Source: Symsagittifera roscoffensis (taxonomy: Eukaryota > Xenacoelomorpha > Acoela > Convolutidae). Taken from it: a stretch of DNA of 64,000 bases. Positions 36,477 to 47,275 of the stretch are shown here, one piece after another; position 1 is the stretch's first letter, and each line of letters opens with the position of its first letter. The notes beneath the pieces are model-generated. The model did no database searches, was not told where the DNA came from, and saw only the letters and a list, made by a program, of their open reading frames with translations. The translations under genes and the position numbers were made by a program. Location: positions 29,832,599-29,896,598 of the forward strand of contig NC_087063.1 in the NCBI RefSeq assembly GCF_963678635.1. The letters run 5' to 3'.

Positions 36477-36940
36477 GCGGAACCAATTTGTTATCTTGAA
36501 CAATTTGCTATCTTGACCTTTCATTGCTCGTTTTTTCAAAATCTTCCAGGTCGTTCAGCTTTTATTCTTATTTGGTCGCTTTTTCTTACAACCTGCCCAC
36601 ATTGGGCAAGGATTGACCCCATCATATTGTCTCAGGGCAGTCACCAAAGTTCAGCTGAATTTAAGGCTGTTGCCAAGCTGAATCTGATTTCAGCTGCAAT
36701 TGGTAAGACTCTCAACCAATTCAGAGATAAAAACCAAAACTCGGCTCCACAAATTGCTTCTTTGTCGTTCTTGTCACTTAAAAGCACAGTTTTTTGTTGC
36801 TTACTTGCATTGCCGCCTTTAGTACTATACTAATTGAAATATTGCCTTCTCCTGGTCTTCTCTTCTACAAAACTTCTATAATTAATTTAGTCTAACCTAA
36901 GTTTCGCTGCGAATGCTGTTCTCAAACTCAAATCCGCGGT
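36477..36940. repeat. Last, incomplete satellite unit
   Basis: Partner of 34,769. Similarity stops near 36,920-36,940 after CTCAAACTCAAATC; beyond it the sequence is not found elsewhere in the window. Confidence 0.8.
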
Positions 36941-37435
36941 GACTGATATGGCAATTGTGCTCTTCGTGGCTATAAAATTGCTACCAGTTAGTACATATTA
37001 TTTCGGTAAGTTAAAATATGACCCAACTATTCTTCCAATGTCTGGTTTCCTAACCCTTCACTTGTTTCTCTCAACAAATTACCTGTGTTTTCAAGTTTTC
37101 ATGTTTTGATTGCTAATTTTTCAACGTGGCTAAGTCCTACTCCCACTCCCCGAAAAAATTATTCATCAACATTCTAATCAATTACCCTTCCGATGTTCAG
37201 TTGAAGTTTGAGGATGGAATGAACAATGGTCCTTCCTGGGTAGGCCAGGAAGGATTATCTTCATCGTTTTCGATGTATTCCATGCTCTCATGGTTTGCAT
37301 CCTGAAATGTCAGAGTGGTCTCCTTGGGTCTGATATCGTCAATTCAACCATTCCAAGACAAGTAAGTTTCTGAGTTTTTGTTCACATGGTTAATCATTTT
37401 TTCGAATTATTGGAACAACTGAATCCTTACTGTTC
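36941..37435. other. Single-copy stretch, no gene seen
   Basis: No frame of interest and no match elsewhere in the window. Confidence 0.4.
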
Positions 37436-37845
37436 TCATGTCTCATGTCTCTCAAACTGTCTTGATTCTAGTTTTGCTTCATAAGTGTGTTTTTGCATGA
37501 CGCAAGGCCTAACTCCTTCATCAAAAGTTACCGCCACTAGTCCGTCGTGTTTGAAATTTTTCTCTTGTCGCATGGGGTACTTTTTTGTGCATGACTTTGA
37601 AGCCACTTCAGTATCACGTAAATTTTTATCAAGCACGTCATATTTCAGGGGTTTTGACAAAAATCTTCAATGTCTGCTAAAATTAAAACTTGGATATCAT
37701 TGAAGTTCTCTTGGGCATAATTTTTATGTCCCATAGACGGTAACTCTTTTAACGAATCCAGTAGTTTCATTTCATCTAGTCTTCTTACCGGTTTCCTGTG
37801 AACTTTTTCTGGAGTTTTCTCTATGTACAATTCTAAGGCTGACAA
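37436..37845 (-). pseudogene. Frameshifted single-copy coding remnant, unrecognised
   Basis: Two minus-strand frames overlap by 16 bases: 37,845-37,645 (contains ELYIEKTPEKVHRKPVRRLD, KLLDSLKELPSMGHKNY, IQVLILADIEDFCQ) and 37,660-37,436 (contains LKYDVLDKNLRDTEVASKS, KNFKHDGLVAVTFDEGVRP). The sense of the first frame appears to continue in the second after CQNP, so one small indel separates them. The combined length would be about 135 codons. Composition (charged, few stops) suggests a former gene or exon, found once in the window. I do not recognise the family. The plus frame 37,485-37,703 is its antisense. Confidence 0.4.
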
Positions 37846-38289
37846 ATTTATTACATAATAGCAGTCGCTTGATTTTGTTAGTACAAATTTTGTACATGTG
37901 ATTAAATATTTAACTTTTTATCCATGATCGACAATAATTTTCATTAAATTTAATTTTGAAGGCTGACGATGCATAATTTGTGCATAAACGGTCGAATTTT
38001 AAATAATCAGAAGGTCAAAAATATCTTATAAGCCGAGGTTATAAACAGGAGACCTTCGTCACATATTCTGGTCAACAGCTTAGGAATTGTCTATAACAGT
38101 AAAGTATGAAAAGAATTCAGGTAAAGAGAATCAGATGATTGGGAATCAAGCTAACCAGATTAAAAAAAACTGACACCTGTAAAAACTAAACTCGAAAAGA
38201 TATGAGGCGGCTACGGGTCTATCAGATACTTAAATTAAGTTGCGCTTTTGTTCCCCTGGCTCTATAAAAAAAACTCTTTGAAAATGATA
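37846..38289. other. Single-copy AT-rich stretch, no gene seen
   Basis: No readable frame on either strand and no repeat in the window. It lies just 3' (minus sense) of the RT2 C-terminus and may hold an RT2 3' UTR, but no tail or target-site duplication is clear. Confidence 0.4.
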
Positions 38290-39945
38290 TATCACTAATG
38301 GTGCTGAGATCACAGGCAGCGTTCTCAACTGCATTGCGAGGCCGATTCTCTACTTAAGAAAACCTGTCCTGGGTTCCTCGGTACACTTGCACAAGTTGTT
38401 GCAGAGTTTATATAGAAAAACCTCTGTGCTAGAGCCGGCGGCACTCTGAGCTTTAAAAGTTTCTGGTTGAAAATTTACCCAACTTTAATTGAATCTCTCT
38501 ATTTTGTCAGATTTGCGATTGTTCGATTTTTTGGATCAGCCGTTTTTGGTCTACGAACGGAGTCTTTGCTTTTTCTACTAGAAAATAGGGAGTCAACAAC
38601 CCTTACATCCCAAAAAAGCTGCCTGTCAATAGCCCATGGGACACGCTTCAAATATTCTGGTCTTCCTGTGGAGGTGCCGTGGCTCTAAAACAGAAGGAGG
38701 GCGGGTGGAGCCGAAATTTTGCTTGACAAGGGCATTCAAATTTGAATGCCTAGAGTATCTTCCTGCTTTTTTCAGACGAGATAGGCCTTGCCATTCATCT
38801 TCGGTTAAATCTTTTCCGCAAACACATCTATGATTTCTACAACTTTTTGATACTAGGTGGAATTCAATTGCAATTTTCAGTTGATGATTCGATGTTTTTA
38901 ACATTTGTTTTGCATGGTGTGACAACAACTATTTTGACGCGAAATTGTTCTAGTAATCATTGAATTACTTTACACCAATAGAATTTGGTTTCAAAAAAAA
39001 AACATTTCGCTTTGCAAGCAACAGCACAATTTTTTGAACAAAACCCAAATTTTAATGCATCACTATATCTTTCCTCTGCGTGCTCCACACCCAAAAGGTC
39101 CTTTAAGGTAGCGTTTGCGAATACTGCTGAGGCTAAAACGCGGGTGAAGCTAGTACGGGAGCGAAAAAACACAAATCACATTTGGCTGCCAAAAGAACTG
39201 CATGCAAAAACTTGCAGTCATTCATTTTACATTATTTACCTTGCATCAAGAATTCGATCGTATCTTTCCATAAAAAAACTTCAATAACAACGACTTTTAG
39301 GCAAAAAAGAAAGTAGTGTCGGTATGACAAAGCAGTTTTTCATCAAATAAAAATCCTAATCATAATGCGCATCCAGCATTGCAAAACCTCCGAAATCCTT
39401 TCAGCTCTGCTATTTTTTCATTTAGCAGTTCTCTGCGACAAAGTTGGCCTTGAAGGAGCCCAATATTACAAGATAAATCTCGGATTTTATTTTTTTTATT
39501 GAATTTTTTTTTTTGAAGTTGACCTATTTTTGTGCTGTATCGCGTAAGTGTGGTCTTTCCTAGAGAACATAGCTCACATTTCCCTGTATTAAGGCTTATG
39601 ATTTGACTTTGACTTTTTACCAACTTTGGTATGTATAAAGGTCTCGGAGCACAACTTACTTGCCCTTGTCTTATTTTCTATCAACTAAATACCAAACATT
39701 TAAAATGGATTCAAGATTTTTAACTAGCATCGGTATTGTTGCAGCAAGCAGCGGTGGAGCCACGGGGTCATAATGTTGTTATCCGTCCTCCGACATACCA
39801 ATGTGATTTCCGTAAAAAGGTTACCTAATTTTTTGTAAGCGCAATATGTGTTTTTGTACAACTCTAAGCAGGTAAACAACCTGAGTTAGCATAGTTTCTC
39901 TATAAATTGAAGTTCAATATAAATAAAACTGAGCCTTTTCCGTTA
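38290..39945 (-). pseudogene. RT2 copy M1: C-terminal half of a LINE-like reverse transcriptase
   Basis: Best C-terminal copy of RT2. Reading minus from 39,945: the degenerate FYGN-I-MSEDG stretch (about 39,815); QHYDPVAPPLLAATI, matching the QQGDPLGPLLF box (about 39,775); VWYLVD, the YxDD catalytic box with the first Asp changed to Val (39,681-39,697); SLNTGKCEL (about 39,590); RRELLNEKIAELKGF (about 39,420); TSFTRVLASAVFA (about 39,140); the knuckle HRCVCGKDL (38,806-38,833); RHSNLNALVK and PSVLEP (38,660-38,757); LFWDVRVVDS in a shifted frame (about 38,600), the region expected to carry the nuclease-like acidic residues; and near the end FLYKLCNNLCKCTEEPRTGF and RIGLAMQLRTLPVIS. These match the C-terminal layout of RT proteins widespread in invertebrates that end in a C-x-C-G knuckle, an RH motif and a WD motif. 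Stops and frameshifts show it is dead. Confidence 0.8.
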
Positions 39946-40270
39946 TCATCACGATAGCGCGAAAGGATCATTCTTGTTTAAATTAGCTTTTCATTTATCA
40001 AAAAACTTTTCTGAAGAACATTTTTTGAAACCGCCATAACTCTATAATTATACTCAATGCGCTTACGAAAAAATGGTTGAAATTTTCATTGAAAAAATGT
40101 GGGAGGAAAGATAACAACAAATTAACCGAACGCTCCACCGCTTTTTGCTGAAACAATACAGACGATAGTTAAAAAGGTGGAAAAAAATTAACATTTGATG
40201 TTCAGATAATCGAAAAATAGCCGACGACTACAGGAGGTGCTCCGCGAACTTTTAAAAACCGAAACCGAAA
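39560..40270. repeat. Inverted repeat IR1: head-to-head RT2 fragments, centre about 39,955
   Basis: The left arm is the 5' part of M1 on minus. The right arm (39,965-40,270) is a plus-strand RT2 fragment reading LYNYTQCAYEKM, APPLFAETIQTIVKKVE and a shifted KIADDY and VLRELL, the same RT boxes in the same order. The arms look roughly 75-80% alike where aligned by eye (for example GGATAACAACA against AGATAACAACA, then GCTCCACCGCT in both). About 20 bp separate them (GTTATCATCACGATAGCG). Confidence 0.8.
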
Positions 40271-40281
40271 AAACAGCCCTA

Positions 40282-41280
40282 GGGAGTCAACAACCGTTAC
40301 GTCCCGCAAAAACTATCTATCAATAGCCCATGGGACACGCTTCAAATCTTCTGGTCTTACTGTGAAGGTGTCGTGGCTCCTTTTTTAAATCTAACCAATT
40401 TTTTGATGCATCACTATATCTTCCATCTGCGTGATTCAAACGTAAAAGGACACTTAAGGTAGCTTTTGCGACTACTGCTGAAGCTAAAACGCGGGTGAAG
40501 CTAGTACGGGAGCGAAAAAACACAAATCACAATTGGCTGCCAAGAAAACTGCACGCAAAAATTTGCAGTCATTCATTTTACATTATTTACTTTTCATAAA
40601 GAATTCGATCGTATCTTTCCATAAAAAAAATTTAATAACAACGAACTTAAGGCAAAAGAAGAAGTAGTATCGGTATGACAAAGCAATTTTTCATCAAAAA
40701 AAAATCTTAATCATAATGCGCATCCAGCATTGCAAAACCTCCGAAATCCTTTCAGCTCTGCTATTTTTTCATTTAGCAGTTCTCTGCGATAAAGCTGGCC
40801 TTGGAGGAGCCCAATATTACAAGATAAATCTCGGATTTTATTTTTTTTGAAATTTTTTTTTGAAGTTGACCTATTTTTACGATGTACCGCGTAAGTGTGG
40901 TCTTTCTTGGAGAACATAGCTTACATTTTCCTTTATTAAGGCTCATGTCTTGACTTTTTCCCAATTTTAGTATGTTTTAAGGTCTCGGAGCACAATTTAC
41001 TTGTCCTTGTCTTAGTTTCTATCAACTTAATACCAAACATTTAACTTGGATTCATGATTTATAACTAGCATCTGTATTGGTGCAGCAAGCAGCGGTGGAG
41101 ACACGGGGTCATAATGTTGTTATCCGTCCTCCGACATACCAATGTGATTTCCGTAAAAAGGTTACCTAATTTTTTGTAAGCGCAATATGTGTTTTTGTAC
41201 AACTCTAAGCAGGTAAACAACCTGAGTTAGCATAGTTTCTCTATAAATTGAAGTTCAATATAAATAAAACTGAGCCTTTT
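40282..41280 (-). pseudogene. RT2 copy M2 with internal deletion
   Basis: Frame 40,320-40,523 joins FTRVLASAVVAKATL and NHADGRYSDASKNW directly to EPRHLHSKTRRFEA, so the cysteine knuckle and RH motif are gone (about 450 bp missing relative to M1). KCEL and EKIAELKGF blocks are kept at 40,711-40,964. Confidence 0.75.
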
Positions 41281-41630
41281 CCGTTATCATCACGATAGCG
41301 CGAAAGGATCATTCTTGTTTAAATTAGCTTTTCATTTATCAAAAAACTTTTCTGAAGCACATTTTTTGAAACCGGCATAACTCTAGAATTATACTTATTG
41401 CGCTTAAAAAAACAGGGTTGAAATTCTCATTGAAAAAATTTGGGAGGAAGGATAACAACAAATTAAATGAACGCTACACCGTTTTTTGCAGACGCTAGTT
41501 AAAACAAATACAGACGCTAGTTAAAAAGGTGGAAAAAAATTAACATTTGATTTTTAGATAATCAAAAAATAGCGGACGACTACAAGAGTGTGCTCCGCGA
41601 ACTTTTAAAAAACCGAAATCGGAAAAAAAA
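40900..41630. repeat. Inverted repeat IR2, centre about 41,291
   Basis: Same arrangement as IR1. The right arm contains a local direct repeat CAGACGCTAGTTAAAA (about 41,486 and 41,510), also present in IR6. Confidence 0.75.
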
Positions 41631-41639
41631 CAGCGCTAG

Positions 41640-42795
41640 GGAGTCAACAACCATTACATCCCACAAAAACTACCCATCAATAGGTGGAATTCCATTCCAA
41701 ATTCTAAGTTGCTGATTCGATATTTTGATAATTATTTTCGCATGGTACGACCTTCAACTATTTTGACGCGAAATTTTCCTGGTACTTTTTGAACCATTTT
41801 ACACCAATAGACTTTGGCATCAAAATCATCTGAAAAAACTTGTTTTCAAAAAAAGGTTCATTTTCTGAAGCTACAGCACACTTTTTTGAATCAAACTAAC
41901 TTTTTAATGCATTGCTATATTTTCTATCTGCGTGATTCAAACCTAAAAGGTCACTTAAGGTAGCTTTTCCGAATACTGCTGAGGCTAAAACCTGAGTGAA
42001 GCTATTACGGGGGCGAAAATAAAACAAATATCACCTTTGGCTGCCAAGAGAACTGCAAGCAAAAATTTGCAGTCATTCATTTTACATTTTTTCCTTTTGA
42101 TAAAAAATTCGATCGCATTTTTCCAAAAAATCACTTTATTAACAACGACTCAAAGCAAAAAAAAGTAATATCGTCATGATAAAGCAATTTTTCATTAGAT
42201 ACAATTCCTAATCATAATGCGCATTCAGAATTGCAAAAACCTGCGAAATCTTTTCCTTTTCAACTCTGCTATTTTTTTGTTTTGCAGTTCTCTGCGACAA
42301 ATTTGGCCTAGAGGGAGCTCAAGAATACAAGATAAACCTTGGATTTGTTTTTGTTTTTGAAAATACTTTTCGAAATAGACCTTTTACTGCATTGTACCGC
42401 GTGCGTGTGGTCTTTCGTAGAGATCATAGCTCACATTTTCCTGTATCTAGGCTTATGCTTTAAGTTTTCCCAATTTCAGTACGTTTTTAATGTCTCGTAA
42501 CACAATATTTTATTGTCGTTGTCTTAATTTCTATCATCTAAATGCTAAATATCTAAACTGGATTCAAGATTTATATCTAGCATCTGTATTGTTTCAGCAT
42601 GCAGCGGTGGAGCCACGGGGTTATAATGTTGTTATCCGTCCTCCGACATATCAATGGAATTTCCGTTAAAAAAAACTCAATGTATTGTAAGCGCAATATG
42701 TGTATTTGTAAATCTCTGAGCAGTTAAAAAAACCTGATTCAGTTTATTAAAAGTAAATTAAAGACTTATATTAATAAAATTGAGCACTTTGCGTT
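41640..42795 (-). pseudogene. RT2 copy M3 lacking the knuckle region
   Basis: The 3' end (GGGAGTCAACAACC) is followed at about 41,683 by sequence that lies upstream of the knuckle in M1, so the RHSNLN and CGKDL segments are deleted, with a different junction from M2. RT boxes up to the FYGN stretch remain recognisable. Confidence 0.7.
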
Positions 42796-43230
42796 ATCAT
42801 ACGATAGTGCCAAAGGCTCAGTCTTGTTTAAATTAGATTTTCAATTCGTAAAAAAATTTTCTGAAGCACGTTTTTCTGGACCAGTCGTATTTCAATAGTT
42901 ATACTCGTTGAGCTTACAAAAAACAAGCTTACTTTTTTCAAGGAAAGTATATAGGAGGAAGGATAACAACAAATTGACCGAACGCTCCACCGCTTTTTGA
43001 TGAAACAATACAGACGCTCGTTAAACAGGTGGAAAATTTTTTTTGGTGTTTAGATGATCGAAAATTAGCCGACGACTACAAGATTGTGCTCCGCGAATTT
43101 TTAAAAAATCGAAACGGGAAAAAAAATGGCTTAGGCCAAACTACAGAAAAACATGAGCTATATTTTCCAAGATAGACCACAAGTACGCAGTACAGTGTTT
43201 TTGTACGTCAAATTTTTTGCAGAAATTATA
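42400..43230. repeat. Inverted repeat IR3, centre about 42,800
   Basis: The right arm is longer than in IR1 and IR2 and reaches past the plus-strand equivalent of KCEL (GAGCTATATTTTCCAAGATAG, about 43,155). Confidence 0.75.
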
Positions 43231-43259
43231 AAAACATTCCTGTGCTAGGGTCGGCGACA

Positions 43260-44755
43260 CTCTGATTTTTAAAAGCTTTTGGTTGAAAATATATCCATTT
43301 TTTTTTAAGTCTCTGTATACGCCAGATTTACGGTTGTTCGAATTTTTACCTCGGCTACTGTCATTTTGGGTTTACGAACGGAGTCTATGCTATTTCTACT
43401 AGGAGCTAGGGATACAACTACCGTTACATCTCACAAAAGCTGCTTCATCTCTTCTGGTCTTCCTGTGGAGTTGTCGTGGCTCTAAAACAGAAGGATGCGA
43501 GTGGAGCCAAAACTTAGATTGGCCAGGGCATTCAAGTTTGAATGCTCAGAGAATCTCCCTGCCTTTTTCAGACAAGATAGGCCTTGCCATTCATCTTCGG
43601 TTAAATCTTTTCCGCAAACACATTTTTACAACGTTTTGATACTAGGTGGAATTCCATTCCAAATTCTAAGTTGATGATTCGATATTTTAATTTTGATTTT
43701 CGCATGGTACGACCTTCAACTATTTTGACGCGAAATTTTCCTGGTACTTTTTGAACCATTTTACACCAATAGACTTTGGCTTCAAAATCATCTGAAAAAA
43801 CTTGTTATCAAAAAAAGGTTCATTTTCTGAAACTACAGCACACTTTTTTGAATCAAACCAACTTTTTAATGCATCACTATATTTTCTATCTGCGTGATTC
43901 AAACCTAAAAGGTCACTTAAGGTAGCTTTGCCGAATACTGCTGAGGCTAAAACGCGAGTGAAGCTATTACGGGAGCGAAAATAAAACACATATCACCTTT
44001 GGCTGCCAAGAGAACTGCAAGCAAAAATTTGCAGTCATTCATTTTACATTTTTTACTTTTGATAAAAAATTCGATCGCATTTTTCCAAAACATCACTTTA
44101 TTAACAACGACTCAAAGCAAAAAAAAAGTAACATCGTCATGATAAAGCAATTTTTCATTAGATACAATTCCTAATCATAATGCGCATTCAGAATTGCAAA
44201 AACCTGCGAAATCTTTTCCTTTTCAACTCTGCTATTTTTTTGTTTTGCAGTTCTCTGCGACAAATTTGGCCTAGAGGGAGCTCAAGAATACAAGATAAAC
44301 CTTGGATTTGATTTTTGTTTTTGAAAATACTTTTCGAAATAGACCTTTTACTGCATTGTACCGCGTGCGTGTGGTCTTTCGTAGAGATCATAGCTCACAT
44401 TTTCCTGTATCTAGGCTTATGCTTTAAGTTTTCCCAATTTCAGTACGTTTTTAATGTCTCGTAACACAATGTTATGTTGTCGTTGTCTTAATTTCTATCA
44501 TCTAAATGCTAAATATCTAAACTGGATTCAAGATTTATAACTAGCATCTGTATTGTTTCAGCATGCAGCGGTGGAGCCACGGGGTTATAATGTTGTTATC
44601 CGTCCTCCGACATATCAATGGAATTTCCGTTAAAAAAAACTCAATGTATTGTAAGCGCAATATGTGTATCTGTACATCTCTGAGCAGTTAAAAAAACCTG
44701 ATTCAATTTATTAAAAGTAAATTAAAGACTTATAATAATAAAATTGAGCACTTTG
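43260..44755 (-). pseudogene. RT2 copy M4
   Basis: Contains a weak RHSN-like stretch (about 43,510-43,550), KDLTEDEWQGL (about 43,580-43,615), the 89-codon frame 43,720-43,989 (SFTRVLASAVFGKATLSDL, LNHADRKYSDALKSWF) and LQNKKIAELKR (44,188-44,391). A deletion removes the Cys codons of the knuckle near 43,623 (CACATTTTTACAACG in place of CACATCTATGATTTCTAC). From about 42,100 on, M3 and M4 look nearly identical at a spacing of about 1,960 bp. Confidence 0.75.
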
Positions 44756-45190
44756 CGTTATCATACGATAGTGCCAAAGGCTCAGTCTTGTTTAAATTAG
44801 ATTTTCAATTTGTAAAAAACTTTTCTGAAGCACGTTTTTTTGGACCAGTCGTATTTCTATAGTTATACTCGTTGAGCTTACAAAAAACAAGCTTACTTTT
44901 TTCAAGGAAAGTATATAGGAGGAAGGATAACAACAAATTGACCGAACGCTCCACCGCTTTTTGATGAAACAATACAGACGCTCGTTAAACAGGTGGAAAA
45001 TTTTTTTTGGTGTTTAGATGATCGAAAATTAGCCGACGACTACAAGATTGTGCTTGGATCGAAACGGGAAAAAACATGGCTTAGGCCAAACTACAGAAAA
45101 ACATGAGCTATATTTTCCAAGATAGACCACAAGTACGCAGTACATTTTTTTTATACGTCAAATTTGTTGCAGAATTTATAAAAAACATTC
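44350..45190. repeat. Inverted repeat IR4, centre about 44,761
   Basis: Near-copy of IR3. Confidence 0.75.
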
Positions 45191-45209
45191 CTGTGCTAGG
45201 GTCGGCGAC

Positions 45210-46600
45210 ACTCTGATTTTTAAAAGCTTTTGGTTGAGAATATATATCCATTTTTATTTAAGTCTCTATATACGTCAGATTTACGGTTGTTCGAATTTTT
45301 ACCTCGGCTACTGTCATTTTGGGTTTACGAACGGAGTCTATGCTTTTTCTACTAGGAGCTAGGGATACAACTACCGTTACATCTCACAAAAGCTGCTTCA
45401 ACTCTTCTGGTCTTCCTGTGGAGTTGTCGTGGCTCTAAAACAGAAGGATGCGAGTGGAGCCAAAACTTAGCTTGGGCCAGGGCATTCAAGTTTGAATGCT
45501 CAGAGAATCTCCCTGACTTTTTCAGACAAGATAGGCCTTGCCATTCACCTTAGGTTAAATCTTTTCGGCAAACACATCTATGATTTATACAAATTTTTGA
45601 TGCTAAGTGGAACTCAGTTGCTATTCTAAGTTGCAGATTCAATTATTTTAATAATGATTTTCACATGGTATGAAATTCAACCATTTTGATACGAAATTAT
45701 CTTGGTTATCATTGAACCTCTTTATATCAATAGATTCTGGTTTCAAAATTATCTGAAAAATTTTGTTTACAAAATTAGGGTCCGTTTCAAGTAAAGCTTT
45801 TATTGCATCACTATATCTTCCATCCGCGTGCTCCGAACCTAAAAGGACGCTTTCTTACGACTACAGCTGAGGCTAAAAATAGGGTGAAGTAAGTACGGGA
45901 GTGGAGAACTTTGCCAACAACAAGGAATTGTTGTTAGAGTGACATGTAGGCAAGAATGAGGCACATGTAGACAAGACTTGTAGGAGTATTGCAATGGTAA
46001 ACATTTTTTATGAGATAAAAACCAGAATCATATTGTGCATCCAGCTTAGTAAAAACCTGCGAAACCATTTTCAGCTCTGCTAAATTTTCCTTTAGAAGTT
46101 CTTTGCGACAAAATTGGCCTAGAGGGGGCTCAAAATTACAAGTTCGTCCTTGGTTTTGATTTTATTTTTGAACTTTTTTTTGAAATTGACTGATAATTGT
46201 ATTGTAAGGATTGCTTGTGATCTTTCTTAGAGAAGATAGCTCACATTTTCCTGTGCTTAGGCTGATGCTTTAGTTTTTCCCCATTTTCAGAATGCTTATA
46301 AGGTCTTGGAGCACAATTTTTTTTGTCGTTGGCTAATTTTCTACCATCTAATTACCAAACGCTTACTTTGGATTCAAGCTTTTTAAGTATCATCTGTATT
46401 GTTTCAGCAATCAGCAGTGGAGCCCTGGGGTCATATTGTTGTTATCCATCCTCCGACATACCAATGAAGTTTCCGTAAAAAAATGTTACTCGTCTTTTTA
46501 TTAGCGCAATTTGTGAATTTACAGAGCTCTGGGCAGTTAAAAAAAACCTGATTCAGAAAAATTCCCCGATAAATTAAAACCTAATATAAAAAAACTGAGC
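45210..46600 (-). pseudogene. RT2 copy M5, best-preserved RT core
   Basis: From 46,478 to about 46,326 one frame reads FYGNFIGMSEDG, stop, QQYDPRAPLLIAETIQMIL, KKLESKVSVW, stop, LDGRKLAND. It is thus the clearest view of the FxGN, QQGDPxAPLL and YLDD boxes of RT2; the catalytic Tyr codon is TAA and the second Asp is Gly. The knuckle block lies near 45,560 and the HSNLN block near 45,490. Confidence 0.8.
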
Positions 46601-47035
46601 TCATTGGATTATCAACGAGATAGCGCGAAGTGCTTAGTCTTATTAAGTTAGAGTTTTATATATCAAAAAACTATTCTGAATCAAATTTTTCGAACCACCC
46701 TTCCTTGCATAATTATACTCATTGTATCTAAAATAATTTGGGTTACATTTTTTACTGAAAATATGTGGCAGGACGGATAATAACAAAACCATCGGTTGCT
46801 CCACTGCTTTTTGCTGAAACAATACAGACACTAGTTAAAACGCTAGAAAACAAAATTAACTTTTGGCGTTCAGCTAATTGAAGTATAGCCGGCGACCTTA
46901 CGATGGCGCTCGAGAAATTATAAAAACCAAAACCGGGAACAAAATTTGGCTTACGACAAATTACAGAAAAATATGAGCTATTTTTCGAAGATAGACTAAA
47001 GATACGCAGTACAACATAATTGTACGTCAACTTCA
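46240..47035. repeat. Inverted repeat IR5, centre about 46,607
   Basis: The right arm ends near 47,035. The minus open frame at 46,752-47,060 is only a read-through of this antisense arm. Confidence 0.75.
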
Positions 47036-47039
47036 AAGA

Positions 47040-47275
47040 TATGTCCTCCGACATAATCAAGGAAATTCCATCCGTAAAAATTTTAACTTGGTTTACTGTA
47101 GGTGCATTGAGTATGCTTGTACAATTCAGGGCGATTCGAAAAAACGTGATTCAGCATAGTTTTTCGATAAACTGAAGTTCAATTTGAGTAAAACTGAGCG
47201 CATTGGGTTATCATTACCCTGTATCAGGTTTCTAGACGAGTGCGCAAAATTTTTAGCGCCTCATTCATTACCACA
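47040..47275 (-). pseudogene. RT2 5' extension fragment (box A region)
   Basis: Minus reading VLLKLNF (RT box A with Asp changed to Asn) at about 47,180-47,205, then after a shift FFTDGISLIMSEDI at about 47,045-47,085. It has no inverted partner. Repeats at 53,532 and 58,218. Confidence 0.65.

Larger units (their letters stand above)
18790..36940. repeat. Satellite array of about 869-bp units derived from gene X
   Basis: Head-to-tail array. Anchors (GCGGAACC or one-base variants) lie at 19,443; 20,312; 21,181; 23,043; 23,919; 24,788; 25,657; 26,525; 27,394; 28,262; 29,131; 30,001; 30,870; 31,742; 31,893; 33,928; 34,769; 35,636; 36,477. Most steps are 867-872 bp. The minus strand of each unit encodes the gene X blocks CPMFAGCKKKRPNKNKG, CYGELEFSADEPRLAA and LLWPDAVMLVAADLDGM, broken by stops, so the satellite grew from an internal gene fragment. 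Plus-strand frames of 62-70, 89 and more codons recur in the units but are antisense to these blocks. The array ends abruptly near 36,940. Confidence 0.9.

Noticed and set aside
19443-36833. Plus-strand frames of 62-106 codons in the satellite as real genes
   Set aside because: They are antisense to gene X blocks recognisable in diverged copies, and their openness can be explained by recent homogenisation.
18790-36940. CRISPR array
   Set aside because: Units are about 869 bp, without short repeats alternating with unique spacers, and the setting is eukaryotic.
39780-39830. WYVGG on minus as the RT catalytic box
   Set aside because: In the neighbouring frame this stretch reads as the FYGN-I-MSEDG block upstream of QQGDP; the YxDD box lies further on at 39,681-39,697.
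46752-47060. 102-codon minus frame as a gene
   Set aside because: It begins in the RT2 5' fragment (FFTDGISLIMSEDI follows from that reading) and then runs through the antisense of the plus-strand RT2 arm, so it is a chance composite.
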